From: Alitabrizicola rongguiensis
GTDB lineage: Bacteria; Pseudomonadota; Alphaproteobacteria; Rhodobacterales; Rhodobacteraceae
Length of the DNA: 64,000 nucleotides
Reading direction: 5' to 3'
Assembly (NCBI RefSeq): GCF_021491355.1
Contig: NZ_JAKENF010000001.1
Location: forward strand, 248,001 to 312,000
Part shown: piece by piece, positions 61,478 to 64,000 of the stretch
How the letters are laid out: the number at the start of each line of letters is the position of its first letter
Numbering within the stretch: position 1 is the stretch's first letter
The notes under the pieces: model-generated
The model's database searches: none
What the model saw: the letters and a program-made list of their open reading frames with translations, nothing else
What the model was told of the DNA's origin: nothing
Position numbers and translations under genes: made by a program

Positions 61478-61500
61478 AAAGGGCGCCCCGAAGGACGCCC
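61478..61500 (-). terminator. Rho-independent terminator after rpmE
   Basis: On the minus strand GGGCGTCC-TTCG-GGGCGCCC forms an eight-base stem with one G-T pair and a stable TTCG tetraloop, followed by TTTGCATTT. It lies 23 bases after the rpmE stop and is the most classical terminator in the window. Confidence 0.75.
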
Positions 61501-61523
61501 AAGCAAGATGCCGTGAGGCGGGC

Positions 61524-61745
61524 TCAGAACCCGAGACCGGCGTATTTGTTCTTGAACTTCGACACGCGGCCGCCGGTATCCATCAGCTTGGCCGAACCGC
61601 CGGTCCAGGCGGGGTGGGCCAGTGGATCGATGTCGAGCGCGAGCTGTTCGCCTTCCTTGCCCCAGGTGGTGCGGGTCTGGAAGGTGGTGCCGTCGGTCAT
61701 CTTGACCGTGATCAGGTGATAGTCGGGGTGGATGTCTTTTTTCAT
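61524..61745 (-). CDS. rpmE: 50S ribosomal protein L31
   Basis: A 73-residue L31 beginning [20 protein letters not shown] and ending [15 protein letters not shown]. It has no cysteine at all, so it is the zinc-independent (C-minus) form. It follows rplS by 11 bases and is the last gene of the trmD-rplS-rpmE unit, with a classical terminator downstream. Confidence 0.96.
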   Translation of the reverse strand: MKKDIHPDYHLITVKMTDGTTFQTRTTWGKEGEQLALDIDPLAHPAWTGGSAKLMDTGGRVSKFKNKYAGLGF

Positions 61746-61756
61746 GGTCCCGGTCC

Positions 61757-62140
61757 TTATGCGACGGCGCCGTCTTTGGCTTTGTAGTTCGCATCCTCGG
61801 CGATCCGGGCGGATTTGCCGCGACGGTCACGGAGGTAATAAAGCTTGGCGCGGCGCACGCGGCCGCGACGCACGACCTCGATCGAGTCGATGTTGGTCGA
61901 GTACAGCGGGAAGACGCGCTCGACGCCTTCGCCGAACGAGATCTTGCGCACGGTGAACGAGGCCGAGATCGTGTTGCCGCCCTTGCGGCCGATCACGACG
62001 CCTTCATAGGCCTGCACGCGCGAACGCGAGCCTTCGGTCACCTTGTAGCCGACGCGCACGGTGTCGCCGGCCTTGAAATCCGGAATGGTCTTGCCGAGTG
62101 CCGCAATCTGCTCGGCTTCGAGTTGGGCGATCAGGTTCAT
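61757..62140 (-). CDS. rplS: 50S ribosomal protein L19
   Basis: A 127-residue L19 with [41 protein letters not shown] and [22 protein letters not shown], all diagnostic. AGGACCAGGG precedes ATG 62140. A longer open frame upstream runs through the trmD-rplS gap and is not conserved. Confidence 0.97.
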   Translation of the reverse strand: MNLIAQLEAEQIAALGKTIPDFKAGDTVRVGYKVTEGSRSRVQAYEGVVIGRKGGNTISASFTVRKISFGEGVERVFPLYSTNIDSIEVVRRGRVRRAKLYYLRDRRGKSARIAEDANYKAKDGAVA

Positions 62141-62189
62141 GCCCTGGTCCTTTCGATGCTCACGGTTTTCCCGTGAATGTGATGCCGCC

Positions 62190-63047
62190 TCAGAGCTCTC
62201 GGTCTTCATCCGGGTCCCTACCATGCTCGGCACAGTAAGCCCGCCAGAGATCAGGCCTGCGTTCTTTCGTCAGCCTTTCGGCCATTCCCCGGCGCCAGTC
62301 GGCGATCTTCGCGTGGTGCCCCGACAGAAGAACTTCGGGGATCTCGCGGCCTTCCCAGACCGAGGGTTTCGCATACTGCGGAAATTCAAGAAGCCCCCCC
62401 GAAAAGCTTTCCTCTTCGGTGGACACCTGATTCCCGAGCACGCGGGGTATAAGTCGAACGGTCGCGTCGATCAAGGCCTGTGCGGCGATCTCGCCGCCGG
62501 TCAGGACGAAGTCGCCCAGGCTGACTTCCTCGATCCCCCAATGGTCGATCACGCGCTGATCCACGCCCTCGAACCTGCCGCAGAGAAGGGTGATCCCGTC
62601 CGCCTCGGACCAGCGCTGCGCCATCGCCTGCGTGAAGGGCTTTCCCCGCGGGGAAAGATAGACGACCGGCCAGCGCGCCCGGTCAACCGGCGCCCCAACC
62701 GAGGCTTGGGCAAGCGCCCGGTCCACGACATCGGCACGAAGCACCATGCCTGCGCCGCCGCCAGCGGGCGTGTCGTCGACATTGCGGTGGCGCCCCTCGC
62801 CGAAGGGACGCAGGTCAATGGTTTCCAGAGCCCAAAGACCCATGTCCAGCGCCTTGCCCGTCAGGCTGAGTCCAAGTGTGCCGGGAAAAGCCTCGGGGAA
62901 GAGCGTGATGATCCGGGCGCACCAGGCCCCTTTCAGCCGGCGCGGCTCTTGCATCAGGTCACGCGGCTTGATTGACGCGCTGATCTTCAGCCGCCCATGG
63001 GATTTCGCTGCGGCCGAAGGCGGCGGAGTGTCGGATGCATCGGACAT
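62190..63047 (-). CDS. trmD: tRNA (guanine37-N1)-methyltransferase
   Basis: A 285-residue SPOUT methyltransferase that makes m1G37 and prevents frameshifting. The conserved core starts at [13 protein letters not shown] (about residue 44) and includes [39 protein letters not shown] and [13 protein letters not shown]. The 43-residue N-terminal extension is charged and Ser-rich; similar extensions occur in other Rhodobacterales TrmD as I recall. It is followed by rplS and rpmE, the usual order. Confidence 0.95.
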   Translation of the reverse strand: MSDASDTPPPSAAAKSHGRLKISASIKPRDLMQEPRRLKGAWCARIITLFPEAFPGTLGLSLTGKALDMGLWALETIDLRPFGEGRHRNVDDTPAGGGAGMVLRADVVDRALAQASVGAPVDRARWPVVYLSPRGKPFTQAMAQRWSEADGITLLCGRFEGVDQRVIDHWGIEEVSLGDFVLTGGEIAAQALIDATVRLIPRVLGNQVSTEEESFSGGLLEFPQYAKPSVWEGREIPEVLLSGHHAKIADWRRGMAERLTKERRPDLWRAYCAEHGRDPDEDREL

Positions 63048-63089
63048 GATGCCGCCTTCTAGCGGGTTCCGGCGGCGACGGGAACCGAC

Positions 63090-63992
63090 TTAGAGCACGG
63101 CATTGTCGGGATCGGAGACTTCGATCACCTTGGCAAAGCCGCGCAGCCTCTCTCCCAACGCGGCGTCGGGGACAGAATCGGCCGCGATCCGCAAGGAATC
63201 TGCCGCAGGGTAATCATCCCAAAGGTCGGGCCGGTCTTCGAACAGGGCCTCGGCGCGGGACAGGAACTCATCCAGAAGCTGGGGATCCTGACTGGCGATG
63301 AAGAAGGCCTCGGTCACCCCCGAAGTGCCCTTCAAGAGGTCGGCCATTGCCGGATCGGTCGCCAAACGCACGATGGCGCGCCGCAAGACCGCCTGCTCCT
63401 TCTCGGAAAAGCGCAAGTGACGCGCCAGTAGCCGCAGGTTCCCGCCGCTATCCTCGGTCCCGATCGCCTCGATCAGCGCCTCCTCCATGCGGAAATCCGG
63501 CGTGTCCTCGCCCAGATCCAGCAGCGGCGCAAATCGGCCGGGCCAATCCGATCGGGGTCGATCGGCAAGCGGCATGGCCGTCATCTGCCGCAAGGCATCG
63601 TCAAGAAACGCATCCATCTCTGATCGATTAGCCGGATTCCAGACAAGACGGCCAAGAAGGATCGCCACTGCGCTCAAGCTGACGGGCAGCCAGAACGGAA
63701 CTTTAGGTTCAAAACCAAGGACATGCCCGATTCCGCGGCCAAATCCGAAGCACAGAAGGACTAACAGCAGTTGAACCACCGTCCTGGCAGCCAGCGCGAT
63801 CCATGGGCGCGGAGCCAACCATTCCCTGTCCTGCTCCGGCCATGTCTCGGGGCGCAGCACGAGGAGCCACAGCAGGAATATCAAAGTGAAGATCGGAACC
63901 AGCGACCAGCCAAGCCCAGCCAGCCCAGCCAAGAGCGGGCCCAGATAAAGCAGGGCCGTCGCACCGCGAAGCAACGTTGCTCGGTTGAACAT
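63090..63992 (-). CDS. Membrane protein of unknown function
   Basis: A 300-residue protein with four hydrophobic helices in the first 120 residues (about 10-27, 29-47, 68-88, 98-116) and a soluble C-terminal half of helical repeats (RLLARHLRFSEKEQAVLRRAI, DDYPAADSLRIAADSVPDAA). I recognise no family. ATG 63992 lies only eight bases from the window edge, so its upstream signals are not visible. It is 42 bases upstream of trmD and may be co-transcribed with it. Confidence 0.75.
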   Translation of the reverse strand: MFNRATLLRGATALLYLGPLLAGLAGLGWSLVPIFTLIFLLWLLVLRPETWPEQDREWLAPRPWIALAARTVVQLLLVLLCFGFGRGIGHVLGFEPKVPFWLPVSLSAVAILLGRLVWNPANRSEMDAFLDDALRQMTAMPLADRPRSDWPGRFAPLLDLGEDTPDFRMEEALIEAIGTEDSGGNLRLLARHLRFSEKEQAVLRRAIVRLATDPAMADLLKGTSGVTEAFFIASQDPQLLDEFLSRAEALFEDRPDLWDDYPAADSLRIAADSVPDAALGERLRGFAKVIEVSDPDNAVL

Positions 63993-64000
63993 GAAACTCT

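Noticed and set aside
1-64000. CRISPR arrays, insertion sequences, integrase or attachment sites
   Set aside because: No regularly spaced direct repeats, transposase or recombinase motifs were found anywhere in the window.

Overview
This is GC-rich alphaproteobacterial chromosome, most likely Rhodobacterales (Rhodobacteraceae/Paracoccaceae). The evidence is the split F0 b/b' ATP synthase operon, MipZ, a plant-type glutamate-cysteine ligase, MatB closely resembling alphaproteobacterial malonyl-CoA synthetases, a Cys-less L31, an N-terminally extended TrmD, and several Rhodobacterales-type conserved hypotheticals. Genes are dense and often overlap by 1-4 bases. No gene-free stretch exceeds 300 bases. 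I see no rRNA, tRNA, CRISPR array, insertion sequence or prophage, so this is mostly core genome with a few accessory islands.

Layout. 0-4 kb: the end of an Mrp Na+/H+ antiporter operon (mrpC'-DEFG) converging on nhaD. 4.2-7.6 kb: deoC plus a double-domain aldehyde dehydrogenase, probably for deoxyribose-5-phosphate catabolism. 7.6-10.4 kb: yqgE, a lone DsbD-alpha-like periplasmic protein, moaB and a family-4-like uracil-DNA glycosylase. 10.5-15.5 kb: pyrB, an outer-membrane channel-like gene with a disturbed 3' end, a PH-domain membrane protein, a dihydroorotase homologue lacking catalytic residues (PyrX type), plsY and a DUF805 protein. 15.6-21.9 kb: rsmE-hyp-gshA divergent from ubiA, then a large OmpA-type envelope protein and a coiled-coil partner. 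21.9-30.3 kb: an accessory-looking stretch with an alpha/beta hydrolase, a succinate-semialdehyde-type dehydrogenase, a cupin, a periplasmic HAD protein, an arylsulfatase divergent from a Crp-type regulator, a CNNM/HlyC transporter and Hsp20. 30.4-36 kb: two tandem trypsin-like exported proteases and glcDEF glycolate oxidase. 36-44.7 kb: a MoxR-DUF58-DUF4159-VWA (Bat-like) operon with divergent DUF1285, plus small genes. 44.8-55.3 kb: polA, small conserved proteins, a HIT protein, a GT14-type glycosyltransferase divergent from a carbohydrate sulfotransferase, a PfkB sugar kinase, nth, an HTH-alkyltransferase and a GntR/FadR regulator. 55.3-58 kb: the atpIBEXF operon. 58-64 kb: ArsR, matB, mipZ, then rpmE-rplS-trmD and a membrane protein.

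Signals beyond ordinary genes include a dispersed intergenic repeat present three times. Two copies share a 30-base identical head followed by two hairpins with compensatory changes, fitted exactly between the stop codons of convergent genes. Others are strong hairpin terminators in most convergent gaps, candidate operators in front of deoC, glcD, the outer-membrane gene and the sulfatase/Crp pair, a sigma-32-like promoter for hsp20, and a one-base homopolymer frameshift in the outer-membrane gene. The best candidates for undescribed biology are the GT14/sulfotransferase divergon, the structured repeat family and the Crp/arylsulfatase island. All product calls rest on reading translated sequences and remembered family motifs; no database search was run.
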